Shown one piece after another: positions 1-7,827 of a stretch of DNA of 64,000 nt (position 1 is its first letter; each line of letters opens with the position of its first letter). This DNA comes from Pleionea sp. CnH1-48 (lineage in GTDB: Bacteria; Pseudomonadota; Gammaproteobacteria; Enterobacterales; Kangiellaceae): positions 310,001-374,000 of the forward strand of contig NZ_JAMXSB010000001.1 of the NCBI RefSeq assembly GCF_024124665.1, given 5' to 3'. Made by a program: the position numbers and the translations under genes. The notes beneath the pieces were generated by a model, which saw only the letters and a list, made by a program, of their open reading frames with translations, searched no databases and was not told the origin of the DNA.

Positions 1-507
1 GTATAAAATCAGTGTCTGCAAACAAGCAAGTGCTCTTTTGCGACTTTTTCAGGCTTAAAACTGCATTCATTACTACTACCACTCTATTTAATCGAATAGA
101 TTGCGCCAACAAGCGAATGGCGATTCCCTTTTATGAGTCCATTTTTTATTTTCCAATAGCCAAGCACCGCTTACTGACAAATAACCGGAGGTTACCAGTA
201 AGGTGTTTTTTAACGACTTAGAAAGATATAAAAATGAATTATTAAATGTTTCATCCACTTAATAGGCTCATTAAGGCACAGGATAAAGTGGTCTCGCGAA
301 ACATTTACCAATTTAACAAAAGTCGGCAACAAAAGACACCGCTATTTGCATCAGATCCCCATCTCTTAAGGCAGAATCTCATAAATTTAGAATAACTATC
401 TCATAATGAAGTACTTTTGGAACGCTGAGCTCTCTTGTGCCCTCATAAAAACCATGGCTTTTAACGCCCATTATCCACAGCTCACTCAAACCAGATGGAC
501 GACCAAC
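1..507. other. Gene-free stretch at the window start
   Basis: I see no convincing gene here. A short open frame near the left edge begins with GTG, has no ribosome-binding site and has atypical composition. One TTATCCACA (471-479) matches the DnaA-box consensus but stands alone, so it is most likely chance. The right end leads into the promoter of the ArsR operon. Confidence 0.5.
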
Positions 508-563
508 TTGACGAATCCCACCGAAAAGCGCTACATTAATATGTAACCAAGTAGTTACATATT
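508..563 (+). promoter_or_regulatory. Promoter with palindromic operator of the ArsR operon
   Basis: A perfect inverted repeat with 10-base arms, AATATGTAAC (538-547) and GTTACATATT (554-563), is separated by CAAGTA and ends 9 bases before the ArsR start codon. Just upstream, TTGACG (508-513) and TACATT (532-537) at 18-base spacing form a plausible sigma-70 promoter whose start point would fall inside the palindrome. This is the expected layout for autorepression by the downstream regulator. The palindrome is seen directly; its assignment to this regulator is inferred. Confidence 0.7.
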
Positions 564-571
564 AAATTCTG

Positions 572-916
572 ATGATGGATTCAATTTTTCAAGCATTGGC
601 CCACGAAATAAGACGACAGATTCTGGATATCGTGAAAGAGAATCCAGGCTGCCACAGCGGCGATATCTGCGAGTATTTTGACGTTAGCCGTATTGCCATC
701 AGCAAGCATATTAAAATTCTCGAGCAGGCTTCGCTGCTCGTGATAGAAAAGTCAGGCCGCCATCGCCTGCACTATTTCAATCCCATGCCTATTCAAGCTA
801 TTTACGAGCGCTGGACCGATGAGTACAGCCAGTTTTTTGCCCCCAAAATTAATTTATTTAAACAACAACTTGAACGAGAAGAACAACAAGAGAGCAATGA
901 TGAAAAGACTGCCTAA
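572..916 (+). CDS. ArsR-family winged-helix transcriptional regulator
   Basis: The 114-residue product has the compact winged-helix plan of ArsR regulators. An N-terminal helix begins FQALAHEIRRQIL, a helix-turn-helix covers about residues 25-55 (GDICEYFDVSRIAISKHI), and a wing follows with KSGRHRLHYF. There is no cysteine pair typical of metal-sensing members, so it probably belongs to the subgroup that travels with SRPBCC proteins. The next gene starts inside its 3' end (897 versus stop at 916), indicating translational coupling. ATG occurs at both 572 and 575, and no clear Shine-Dalgarno sequence precedes either; the short distance to the operator leaves little room for a leader. It is likely an autorepressor acting through the palindrome at 538-563. 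The inducing signal is unknown. Confidence 0.88.
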   Translation: MMDSIFQALAHEIRRQILDIVKENPGCHSGDICEYFDVSRIAISKHIKILEQASLLVIEKSGRHRLHYFNPMPIQAIYERWTDEYSQFFAPKINLFKQQLEREEQQESNDEKTA

Positions 917-1466
917 AAACGTTTATCGCGTTGTCATTAACGCACCAATAGAAAAGGTCTGGAAAGAGCTAACGAAACAAGATGGCCTGTGTTCCCACTT
1001 TTTTAATGCTCGACTGGACACACCGGGTTTGCAAGTGGATGCACCCGTACGTATGCGCAGTAAAGATGGCAAATACACCTCTGTGGTAGGAGAAGTACTC
1101 GAGTGGGATCCACCCTATACCTATTCTCACAGTTTTAAATTTACCAACCTCGACGATCCCTACTGCAAAGTCACTTACAAACTGAAAGAAGTCGAAGGCG
1201 GCACGGAATTTACTTTAATCAACGAAAATGTCCCTGCAGGAACCAAAACTGCCGACTACATGGATCAGGGTGGAACCTTTATTACCGAAACACTCAAAGC
1301 CGTTGTGGAAACAGGTCGCCCTACTTTTAAACAACGCCTGTTGCTTTCAGTCATTGGCATGACAGCCTTTATGACCCCAAAAGTTTGCCTGAGCGAAAAC
1401 TGGCCATTCGATAAAAAAGGCGATTACAACGACGCCGATTTTCAACCTTCAGAACAAGAGGACTAG
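897..1466 (+). CDS. SRPBCC/AHSA1-domain protein
   Basis: This 189-residue protein has the START-like SRPBCC fold: VYRVVINAPIEKVWKELT at the N-terminus is the usual first strand and helix, followed by GEVLEWDPPYTYSHSF and TEFTLINENVP. Such proteins bind hydrophobic ligands or act as Aha1-like factors. ArsR-SRPBCC pairs are a recurrent bacterial module, usually without a known ligand. A longer frame runs upstream, but ATG at 897/900 is preferred because it follows AAGAGAG and overlaps the end of the regulator gene. The C-terminus is acidic (FQPSEQED). A small duplicated segment lies at its 3' end. Function beyond the fold is unknown. Confidence 0.85.
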   Translation: MMKRLPKNVYRVVINAPIEKVWKELTKQDGLCSHFFNARLDTPGLQVDAPVRMRSKDGKYTSVVGEVLEWDPPYTYSHSFKFTNLDDPYCKVTYKLKEVEGGTEFTLINENVPAGTKTADYMDQGGTFITETLKAVVETGRPTFKQRLLLSVIGMTAFMTPKVCLSENWPFDKKGDYNDADFQPSEQED

Positions 1467-1520
1467 GGCCTCAATGAACTCATCAACTAAAGAGGACTAA
1501 TCAATGAACTCATCAACTAA
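1457..1520 (+). repeat. Short tandem duplication spanning stop and start codons
   Basis: AGAGGACTA occurs at 1457-1465 and 1491-1499, and TCAATGAACTCATCAACTAA at 1471-1490 and 1501-1520. The unit therefore includes the ribosome-binding region and first codons of the downstream gene. The upstream copy of the start (ATG at 1474) opens a frame of only eight codons ending in TAA at 1498-1500, just before the true start at 1504. The copies differ by a 4-base insertion (GGCC versus nothing), so the duplication is not brand new. Confidence 0.85.
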
Positions 1521-1935
1521 GCCTGCGGTATGGTTTTGGATCATCAGTGTAATTGCTTTGTTATGGAATCTGGCAGGAGTCGCCGCTTTTGTTGTGCAAA
1601 TGTCCATGACGCCCGAACAGATGGCAGCCCTGCCAGAAGCCCATCAAGAACTTTATCGGGTAATGCCAGCCTGGGTAACGATTGCCTTTGCTGTTGCCGT
1701 ATTTGGCGGAGCCATTGGCAGCTTGTTACTCTTGTTAAAAAAGTCTCTGGCCAAAATGATACTCATTGCTTCTCTTGCAGGCGTGCTAGCCCAAATGACT
1801 TATAACTTTTTCTTAAGTAATACTTTTGAAGTGATGGGCAAACAAGCGATGACCATGCCCATTGTTGTTATAATCATCGCACTCGCATTAGTTGGATTTA
1901 GTCACATGAGTACGAATAAAGGCTGGTTAAACTAA
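1504..1935 (+). CDS. Small integral membrane protein of the ArsR operon
   Basis: The 143-residue product has four predicted membrane helices at about residues 10-30, 57-78, 82-103 and 113-132, with short loops and a charged KKSLAK turn between the second and third. I do not recognise a named family. It is third in a tight operon with the ArsR regulator and SRPBCC protein, and small four-helix membrane proteins are common partners of such pairs. The start at 1504 has GAGGACTAATCA upstream. A short decoy copy of the same start lies 30 bases earlier. Transport or membrane-sensor roles are possible, but nothing in the sequence decides. Confidence 0.75.
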   Translation: MNSSTKPAVWFWIISVIALLWNLAGVAAFVVQMSMTPEQMAALPEAHQELYRVMPAWVTIAFAVAVFGGAIGSLLLLLKKSLAKMILIASLAGVLAQMTYNFFLSNTFEVMGKQAMTMPIVVIIIALALVGFSHMSTNKGWLN

Positions 1936-1947
1936 AAAGAAAACAAA

Positions 1948-2010
1948 CATCAGGGGCAACATCAATAAGCTTTCGCATGAATGAAAACTTATAAGAAAGT
2001 TGCCCCGATG
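1948..2010 (-). terminator. Long two-stage hairpin between convergent genes
   Basis: Outer arms CATCAGGGGCAAC (1948-1960) and GTTGCCCCGATG (1999-2010) pair with one bulge. An inner stem, ATAAGCTTTC (1965-1974) with GAAAACTTAT (1983-1992), has one mismatch. On the minus strand the stem is followed by a T-rich run, which fits a terminator for the phosphatase gene; the plus-strand side has no T-run. Confidence 0.6.
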
Positions 2011-2096
2011 ATAAACAAAAACTGCCTGACATAGAAATATCCATTTCGCCCAGAGCTTGATAAAAAACTCAGACGGCTTGTCTAACTTTCTGGGCA

Positions 2097-2654
2097 CTAA
2101 AGAGCAGAGGTCTTCTCTGACCAAGAGCGAACCTTATTCGTCTGTGCCGGTTTTTGAGGGCACTTTTTCTCTCTCAAGTAAGGATCATGGCTGCGAAGCT
2201 CGGTGATCTTATTCAAGGCGTCTTCACCTCTAAGTCCGTGTCTTGCCAACCAACAGCCGACAATGGTTCCTGTTCTGCCATGGCCAGCTAAACAGTGTAT
2301 ATAAACAATTTGATTTCGCTTATTTGCAGCATCGATCATATCCAACAAATGAACAATCGATGCATCATTGAAGACAGTTCCATCCATAACAGGCACTCGA
2401 ATAAAAGTCGTTTCTACGCCTCTTTCTTCGGCAAGACGCTGCAAAGCATCGTGATAAAAAGCAAACGGCTTTCTTGCCACTTCATCTTCTTCTTGCAAGC
2501 TAATAAAGGTTCTCACCCCCATATCCAGCAGGTGTTTAATGTACTGCTTACTAGCATAACTTTCGTAACTGACTGGAGTCGAACCAGCAATTAGCTTTCC
2601 CTCTTCAACAGGCCAATAATAAAAGGTGATATTGCTATCTTCAAACTTTGCCAT
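2097..2654 (-). CDS. Dual-specificity-type protein phosphatase
   Basis: This 185-residue protein carries the cysteine-phosphatase P-loop HCLAGHGRTG at about residues 120-129 (the C-x5-R signature), preceded by an IVYIHC strand. A likely general-acid aspartate lies upstream in RVPVMDGTVF. The N-terminal ITFYYWPVEEGKLIAGSTPVSYES and TFISLQEEDE segments match bacterial dual-specificity or CDKN3-like phosphatases, which hydrolyse phosphate monoesters on proteins or small molecules in the cytoplasm. It stands alone between convergent and divergent neighbours, so the context gives no substrate. The C-terminal about 30 residues (KKCPQKPAQTNK) are basic and probably disordered. Confidence 0.85.
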   Translation of the reverse strand: MAKFEDSNITFYYWPVEEGKLIAGSTPVSYESYASKQYIKHLLDMGVRTFISLQEEDEVARKPFAFYHDALQRLAEERGVETTFIRVPVMDGTVFNDASIVHLLDMIDAANKRNQIVYIHCLAGHGRTGTIVGCWLARHGLRGEDALNKITELRSHDPYLREKKCPQKPAQTNKVRSWSEKTSAL

Positions 2655-2873
2655 TTAAATACCAATCCATGTTATCGGGAGTTTCTAGTTAAATTAATGC
2701 TAGTTGAGAATGTTAAAAGATACTAAATCAATAATGATAAACTTTAAGACGACTGAGCTTTGGTGATTATTTCTGTCGTGATTGTGAGACGCAAAGCATA
2801 GGTTTCTGGAGCAGGATCATCACCAACAGCCAGTCGAGTCGATTAATCCAATGTCCAGGCTTTATACTTTAGC

Positions 2874-2901
2874 AAAAGCGACCTACTGACGAGTAGATCG
2901 C
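2874..2901 (-). terminator. Intrinsic terminator after miaE
   Basis: GCGACCTACT and AGTAGATCGC pair around a GACG loop (2878-2901) with one mismatch. On the minus strand the stem is followed by TTTT, 9 bases past the miaE stop codon. Confidence 0.6.
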
Positions 2902-2909
2902 AGAGAAAT

Positions 2910-3524
2910 TTATTGCGGTATTCCGCTGTGAAAGCGATAAACAGAGTCAGGACGATTAATAAGTTCTGCTTCTAATTCACCAAACACACGCACTCGGTCA
3001 TCAATAGGTTCGTCGGAATACTCTTCAGCAAGGGCCAGGTAATCCGTAAAGTGCCGGCTTTCTGACTTTAATAAGAATCGATAGTAACGAGCCAGTTTTG
3101 GATCCGATTCATCAAACAATGGCGCCAGGGCATGAAATCGCTCGCAAGAGCGCGCCTCTATGTAAGCGCCAACCACTAGCACATCCGTTAAAGCGCCTTC
3201 TTCACCCGTTCGCATTTCTTTACGCATTCCCGCAGCGTAACGAGAGGCCGATAGATGCTGATATTCAACTTTACGCTCACGCATAAGATCAAATACCTGC
3301 TCAAAATGGCGCAACTCTTCACGAGCCAAACGCGACAGTTTATGCAATAACTGCTCACGCTCAGGATATTTAAACATCAAACTCAATGCGGTAGATGCGG
3401 CTTTTTTCTCACATCGGGCATGGTCGATCAACAAAATTTCTTTATTTTCCAAGGCTTTATCTAGCCAAGCAGCAGGTGTTTCACAATGCAGAAACGATTT
3501 AACGGGGCTAATATCCGTGGTCAT
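2910..3524 (-). CDS. miaE: tRNA-(ms2io6A37) hydroxylase MiaE
   Basis: This 204-residue protein matches MiaE, the non-heme diiron monooxygenase that hydroxylates the isopentenyl group of 2-methylthio-N6-isopentenyladenosine at tRNA position 37. The ferritin-like four-helix fold is visible, with carboxylate/histidine iron ligands in LIDHARCEKKAAS, AREELRHFEQV, VGAYIEARSCERF and LLKSESRHFTDYL. Length and motif spacing are standard for the family. It appears to be a single-gene unit followed by its own terminator. MiaE requires molecular oxygen, so the presence of the gene implies at least partly aerobic growth. Confidence 0.95.
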   Translation of the reverse strand: MTTDISPVKSFLHCETPAAWLDKALENKEILLIDHARCEKKAASTALSLMFKYPEREQLLHKLSRLAREELRHFEQVFDLMRERKVEYQHLSASRYAAGMRKEMRTGEEGALTDVLVVGAYIEARSCERFHALAPLFDESDPKLARYYRFLLKSESRHFTDYLALAEEYSDEPIDDRVRVFGELEAELINRPDSVYRFHSGIPQ

Positions 3525-3650
3525 ATTCTCTAGGATGGAATCTATTAGTTCTGAATGGCGCGCATTATAGCCCGAAAACAGACTATGCGCAGAAACTTCT
3601 TAATTGACAGCCACCAAAGCCACATTTTCATCGCATTCAGTGTTGGGAAT

Positions 3651-4319
3651 TTATTGAAAATCCTGTGTCTCCAAATAGAGCATTTGCCGCCAATTAAAAC
3701 CTTTTAACTGAGGATGTTGATGAAACGACTTTTTATTAAGAGGAATTCGCGTATCCAAGGTCACTCTATCGTTCAACTTAGTGGATTGCTCAGCACTCTT
3801 TCCCTTCTCTAACCAGATGATTTGGTCAAAGCTAGGCTTTTTTGCCAGCTTGTGAATCAATAAAGTGAAAGTCTCATCGAGATCAACTCGATAGAAACTC
3901 CCATTAGCACCTTCTTCAATAGGCTCGATTAACAACATCTCTTCTACAACAAAACCCAGTTGCTTGAATGTTTTCTTACCCTCACGCTCAAAGTGCCCGG
4001 CATAAACATCAGCGTTAAAAGAATGTAACTTTCCACTCATGAGATCATGCAAATCAAACACCTGTGGTCGAAGAGAAACCAAAGACTCTTTTTCAAGCAG
4101 CTGATTAACAGATCGGGCCGACTCGCTGGAAGCAGCTTTTATCTTCATAACAACCTGATGTGCGTGAATAGAGCCATGCAAAGGCATGTGAGAAGCTACC
4201 CAGTGCTCACCCACCTTCACCAAAGCCATACCGTGAACACCCTTAGCCGAAGGCTCAGCATTAGCTGAACTAGCCAAAAATAAAATCACAATCGCCAGAA
4301 AAATAACTCTAAAACTCAT
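3651..4319 (-). CDS. Periplasmic protein of unknown function
   Basis: The 222-residue product begins with a clear signal peptide (MSFRVIFLAIVILFLASSANA, cut before EPSAKG). The chosen ATG at 4319 has AAGGTG upstream at good spacing; an in-frame GTG lies three codons earlier. The mature part is soluble, with histidine-rich stretches (HMPLHGSIHAHQ near residue 47) and no motif I can name. The repeated histidines could bind metal, but this is only an inference from composition. It is a single gene with no evident operon partners. Confidence 0.7.
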   Translation of the reverse strand: MSFRVIFLAIVILFLASSANAEPSAKGVHGMALVKVGEHWVASHMPLHGSIHAHQVVMKIKAASSESARSVNQLLEKESLVSLRPQVFDLHDLMSGKLHSFNADVYAGHFEREGKKTFKQLGFVVEEMLLIEPIEEGANGSFYRVDLDETFTLLIHKLAKKPSFDQIIWLEKGKSAEQSTKLNDRVTLDTRIPLNKKSFHQHPQLKGFNWRQMLYLETQDFQ

Positions 4320-4488
4320 CAGGTACACCTTGGTTAAAACAGACTTGTTTTTCGAAGTATAAATTAATTGTTATGGATAAATCTATTGGGAGACGTCGCT
4401 TTATAGTTAAGTGCCAAGAGAAAAGAACGAAACAAAAACACTAAGCAAGATCGAAGCTTCTCTGGCACAGACAAGATCAAAAAATCAA

Positions 4489-5568
4489 TCACTCATCAAC
4501 CGGTCTAGGCACCGTAATAGTCGGCAGCTCCCTCTCCTCCGACTTGGCAATCACATATTCATCCCACAGTTCGATCTCTTGCTCTCCATACAAAATAATC
4601 CGAATAGGAATGTCTCTATACTCAATATTCCCTGTGGTATACCCTCGAAGATGACCAGGAACAAGCTCATATCGAGTCTTAAGTGCCTCGCGCGTTGCCA
4701 CCGTAGGTGTCGTCATATATTCGATAAAAGCGTCATAACAACGCATGGTCCGTGTTTTTTCTCCATTGAGTTTACTGACCCAGTCAATAAGCTCATCAGC
4801 GACTTCTTGAATATTGCCACAGTCAATGCACTCACTGACTCGAAACTCTCCCAAACCAAAAATAATGACTTTAGACTCTAACGGAATGTTAGAAACAATG
4901 TCTCCATTTGTCACTTTAGCCAAAAATTCTTCAATAGAAATACTCACGAGTTGATCGGTTAATGACAGCGTAATCGAGCTATCGGCAAACACGCAAACAC
5001 TCGTTAAACAATATTCATCATCACCACGCTTTAAAAAAGCCGCAAAACGCTCTCCTTTAAATCGCTCAGAAAAATAATCGTCTTCGTCGGCCTTAATAAT
5101 GGGATACCCATCAACCTCACCCAGTGACGGAATCTCAACATCATCAACAACAATAGACGTTTTGCCATGGCAACTGTATAAGTTTTCCAGCTCAGGATTA
5201 AGAACTTTTAGGACTTCCACCAGATGTTCATAGTAGCTGTCTTTGTTATAAAGCCAGCGTCCTTCATAAATCCTCCAACATCCAAGCTTAGGAAAAGATA
5301 ATTCGGCGTGGTCAGGAATCTCAAAAACATATTTTTCGCTATTAATACCTGCTTCGAGCCCTTCAAGATCGACTCGTTCACCGCAGTCCACCAACCCGTC
5401 CTCATAGATATCCATATTGCAAAAGGTGTAATCGCTGCCGTCGTGTAGCAAGCCAGGTACAGAATAGCCAGCAATACGCTTTATTCGCTCTACGCCAGAA
5501 TAGCGAGAGAGGTGGATATCTTCTGTTTCGTTTTTAAAGCGGTTGAAAAATTTCTTTAAAAATTTCAT
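4489..5568 (-). CDS. Unrecognised cytoplasmic acidic protein
   Basis: The 359-residue protein starts with the basic, amphipathic MKFLKKFFNRF and then becomes acidic and soluble. I recognise no catalytic motif. A segment near residues 50-110 (IYEDGLVDCGERVDLEGLE, then GCWRIYEGRWLYNKDSYYEHL) has the feel of a small alpha/beta module seen in immunity-type proteins, but I cannot confirm it. Two other starts were considered: an upstream TTG at 5637 has no ribosome-binding site, so ATG at 5568 was chosen. It lies downstream of another small orphan gene on the same strand, about 120 bases away, and the two may be co-transcribed. Confidence 0.6.
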   Translation of the reverse strand: MKFLKKFFNRFKNETEDIHLSRYSGVERIKRIAGYSVPGLLHDGSDYTFCNMDIYEDGLVDCGERVDLEGLEAGINSEKYVFEIPDHAELSFPKLGCWRIYEGRWLYNKDSYYEHLVEVLKVLNPELENLYSCHGKTSIVVDDVEIPSLGEVDGYPIIKADEDDYFSERFKGERFAAFLKRGDDEYCLTSVCVFADSSITLSLTDQLVSISIEEFLAKVTNGDIVSNIPLESKVIIFGLGEFRVSECIDCGNIQEVADELIDWVSKLNGEKTRTMRCYDAFIEYMTTPTVATREALKTRYELVPGHLRGYTTGNIEYRDIPIRIILYGEQEIELWDEYVIAKSEERELPTITVPRPVDE

Positions 5569-5688
5569 AAGAATAGAGATGCCCTGCTTATCACTAGTAC
5601 TAACTATATGTGGACAAACGCTATTCTTCAATAACAACTTGAACGACTGAGTATTTGAATAAGACCGGACAGGCTCTTGAGTTCACGC

Positions 5689-5994
5689 CTAAATAACAGA
5701 GTCCAGTAGCCCCAGAGCATCAAGTTTTTCGATTGATGTAGGCTGCCACTCACCCTCACTTTCTTGATAATCATCTATTGACTCAATTTTTTCATCAATC
5801 CCCATCAACAAGATTGTCTCGTCAAAAAAGGATTCAGGAATATCCAACTCACCCCAGTTCGGCTGCGGAATAAAAATGAAATTAGAATGCGAACTTTGTT
5901 CTGAAGCATTTATCGAGAGCATATTAAGCAAAGCAGGTAACAGAAGCGTTGACCTGAACTTCAAACATATATCTTTATAACCATTATTTTTCAT
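5689..5994 (-). CDS. Small orphan protein with a strong ribosome-binding site
   Basis: The 101-residue product begins MKNNGYKDICLKF, followed by a hydrophobic stretch (STLLLPALLNMLSINAS) that could be an uncleaved or weak signal, then an acidic C-terminal half. An exact AGGAGG lies five bases before the ATG at 5994, which favours this start over the GTG one codon upstream and strongly suggests translation. No family is recognised. It precedes another orphan gene on the same strand and sits close to the type III chaperone/effector locus, though nothing in the sequence links it to secretion. Confidence 0.6.
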   Translation of the reverse strand: MKNNGYKDICLKFRSTLLLPALLNMLSINASEQSSHSNFIFIPQPNWGELDIPESFFDETILLMGIDEKIESIDDYQESEGEWQPTSIEKLDALGLLDSVI

Positions 5995-6201
5995 CACTAC
6001 CTCCTAATATCATGGCATATCATACGATTTAAGCTCCTCTATTAAAGAAGACGTTTGACACCAGATTTAAGTAACAGTGATTATTATTATTTTTACTCCT
6101 ATCTGACTCAAAAGAGTATCATACATTTTTGCCCTGTGTTAATTTAGTAACAATATGTCGCAAAAGTTTCTATATTCACTCGGTAATATGTCACTATAAA
6201 A

Positions 6202-6230
6202 AAATGGCTGAGTTATCAACCCAGCCATTT
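6202..6230 (-). terminator. Terminator of the first effector locus
   Basis: AAATGGCTGAGTT and AACCCAGCCATTT form a long stem with an ATC loop. On the minus strand the stem is followed by TTTTTTT. It begins 20 bases after the effector stop codon and closes the chaperone-effector transcript. Confidence 0.85.
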
Positions 6231-6249
6231 TCATCACACCAAGGAGAGT

Positions 6250-7104
6250 TTAAGTTTCATCTTGAACTTTGGGAGCTTCCTCATTCACTACAACATTTTG
6301 CTCTTCAACATTTTGTTCAACCACATTCTGCTGAACTTCATCAACCTCATCGTCTGACTCATCATCGTCTTCAATCAGCACGGCGCCAATTGCATCGGTA
6401 ACACTCATACGATCTTTTTCATTGTCCAGCTCTACAGTCATTAAGCCTAAAAAGGTTCTCACAGCGTCAATTCTATCTTCAGAGGATGGATGTCCTTCAT
6501 CCCCATCAACGCCTAAGATAGTTGCCTCATTATCTTGCAAAAGCTGGACGATATCATCAGCTTCCATCCCCTTAACGGTTAGAAGATAGTACGCACCAAT
6601 ACAGTCGGCCATAATTTCCTGATTAGGTCGGCTAATGTTTTCTGCTTCTTCTCCAAACACTTTCTGAGTAGCCAGATGTCCATATTCATGCGCAGCTACA
6701 AAGGTTCGAGCATTTTCGTCTTGAACAACAGCAATTGTTTGAGGTAATTGAATTCCCCACTTCAAAGGATCGTTTTCTTCCCCGGTGCCTACGATAGTCT
6801 GTTGGCCATCAACCATTGCACCATCCATTAACTCTGAAAAAACAATACTTTCAGACACTTCCATTCCATTCACAATGGGTGTTTCTTGATCGAAAAACAA
6901 ATCGCTGAGAAACGTTACGATCAAAGGAGATTCTTGATTCAATGAATTTTGAGAGTTTTGAATAACTAACTGTTGCTGTTGCAATAAATCCAGCCCTTGA
7001 TTTTGAGGAACCTCATTACCTTGAGCACCATCTAATGGTCCATTTTGCCCAATATTTTGAACACCCTGTACACCTTGAACGCCATCTAAATTATTAACAT
7101 GCAT
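6250..7104 (-). CDS. Putative type III secreted zinc metalloprotease effector
   Basis: The 284-residue protein has a Gln/Asn/Gly-rich, apparently disordered first 60 residues, as in type III secretion signals and chaperone-binding regions, and no Sec signal peptide. The core holds a zincin site: AAHEYGHLA with HExxH at residues 139-143, then NQEIMADCIGAYYL at 161-174, whose glutamate or aspartate could be the third zinc ligand, and GHPSSEDR at 204-211. This order resembles the YpfJ-like neutral zinc metallopeptidases. The C-terminus (about 245-284) is very acidic with degenerate NVVEQNVEEQNV repeats. It starts 14 bases after a CesT-type chaperone gene, with AGGAG upstream of the ATG. The protease site is seen; secretion and host targeting are inferred. 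Confidence 0.72.
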   Translation of the reverse strand: MHVNNLDGVQGVQGVQNIGQNGPLDGAQGNEVPQNQGLDLLQQQQLVIQNSQNSLNQESPLIVTFLSDLFFDQETPIVNGMEVSESIVFSELMDGAMVDGQQTIVGTGEENDPLKWGIQLPQTIAVVQDENARTFVAAHEYGHLATQKVFGEEAENISRPNQEIMADCIGAYYLLTVKGMEADDIVQLLQDNEATILGVDGDEGHPSSEDRIDAVRTFLGLMTVELDNEKDRMSVTDAIGAVLIEDDDESDDEVDEVQQNVVEQNVEEQNVVVNEEAPKVQDET

Positions 7105-7118
7105 AATTATATCTCCTA

Positions 7119-7616
7119 TTAAATTCTAATAAACTGTTCGTGACTTACTGGGGCAATATATTCCCCACTGCTATCATTCTCTTTTGGGAAGTGGTCATCC
7201 ACTATGTCTTCACGCTCGAGCCAAGACTTACATAAAAGACTCGCTGTCCTTACTTTTGAAATCAAAGTTTCTAAACCGATTTCTCCTGACACTTCCAAAT
7301 TCACTTGGTGGGCAATACAAAACTCCGACAAGCTTTGTGAATATGTGACAAAAAACTCGTTAATTTTGCTAAAATCCAACTGCATAGAAAGGATGTATTT
7401 CATCACTCTAAGTTGTTCTTCTTTAGTTCCACCAATACCAGAAACAACACTGTAGATGGTCAATACAGACTTAACATCGTCAAGCTGAATAAATAACTGA
7501 GTACCTTCAGAAAGAGTAAGAGCAGCGTTATCGCTATCACCTAAAGAGAAGTCTTTGATTCCATACTTTACTCGTAGCGAATCAACTTCTTGTTTTAAGA
7601 AGTTTCTGTGACTCAT
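7119..7616 (-). CDS. CesT-family type III secretion chaperone
   Basis: The 165-residue acidic protein follows the CesT/Tir-chaperone plan: an N-terminal helix, then ALTLSEGTQLFIQLDD and SVLTIYSVV strands (residues 31-58), a helix with LRVMKYILSMQLDF (69-82), a strand HQVNLEVSGEIG, and a closing helix ISKVRTASLLCKSWLER. Family members are small cytoplasmic dimers that bind the N-terminal region of one cognate effector encoded next to them. The gene for a putative zinc protease follows 14 bases downstream. A GGAGGT ribosome-binding site precedes the ATG. The fold assignment comes from pattern recognition, not a search, and the N-terminal residues are less typical than those of the second chaperone in this window. 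Confidence 0.7.
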   Translation of the reverse strand: MSHRNFLKQEVDSLRVKYGIKDFSLGDSDNAALTLSEGTQLFIQLDDVKSVLTIYSVVSGIGGTKEEQLRVMKYILSMQLDFSKINEFFVTYSQSLSEFCIAHQVNLEVSGEIGLETLISKVRTASLLCKSWLEREDIVDDHFPKENDSSGEYIAPVSHEQFIRI

Positions 7617-7793
7617 TAATTTGACCTCCTATTGTTCTATCGTAGAAAAAGCAAACGAACACTTTCCGTTCACACTCAATAATTCAGTCACAGAAAAAAT
7701 AAAAAAGTTTTAAGAAAGCTCAAAAGAAGTTTTAAAAGCAAAGAAAGAAACAACAATAAGGAGAAATTATGGAAAGAATAAGGAGAGGACGTA

Positions 7794-7827
7794 AGGCCGC
7801 TAAAAAGCACTTAGCGGCCTGTTTTTT
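7794..7827 (+). terminator. Strong hairpin terminator oriented on the plus strand
   Basis: AGGCCGCTAA (7794-7803) and TTAGCGGCCT (7811-7820) form a perfect 10-base stem, followed on the plus strand by GTTTTTT. Both flanking genes are on the minus strand, where the hairpin is followed by only a mildly T/C-rich sequence. It may still end the CobN-like transcript, whose stop codon overlaps the T-run, or it may end a plus-strand RNA. Confidence 0.6.

Noticed and set aside
12-221. Open frame of 69 codons at the left edge
   Set aside because: GTG start, no ribosome-binding site, no recognisable protein features.
471-479. Perfect DnaA-box sequence
   Set aside because: A single 9-base match is expected about once by chance in this length; no cluster, no dnaA or gyrase genes nearby.
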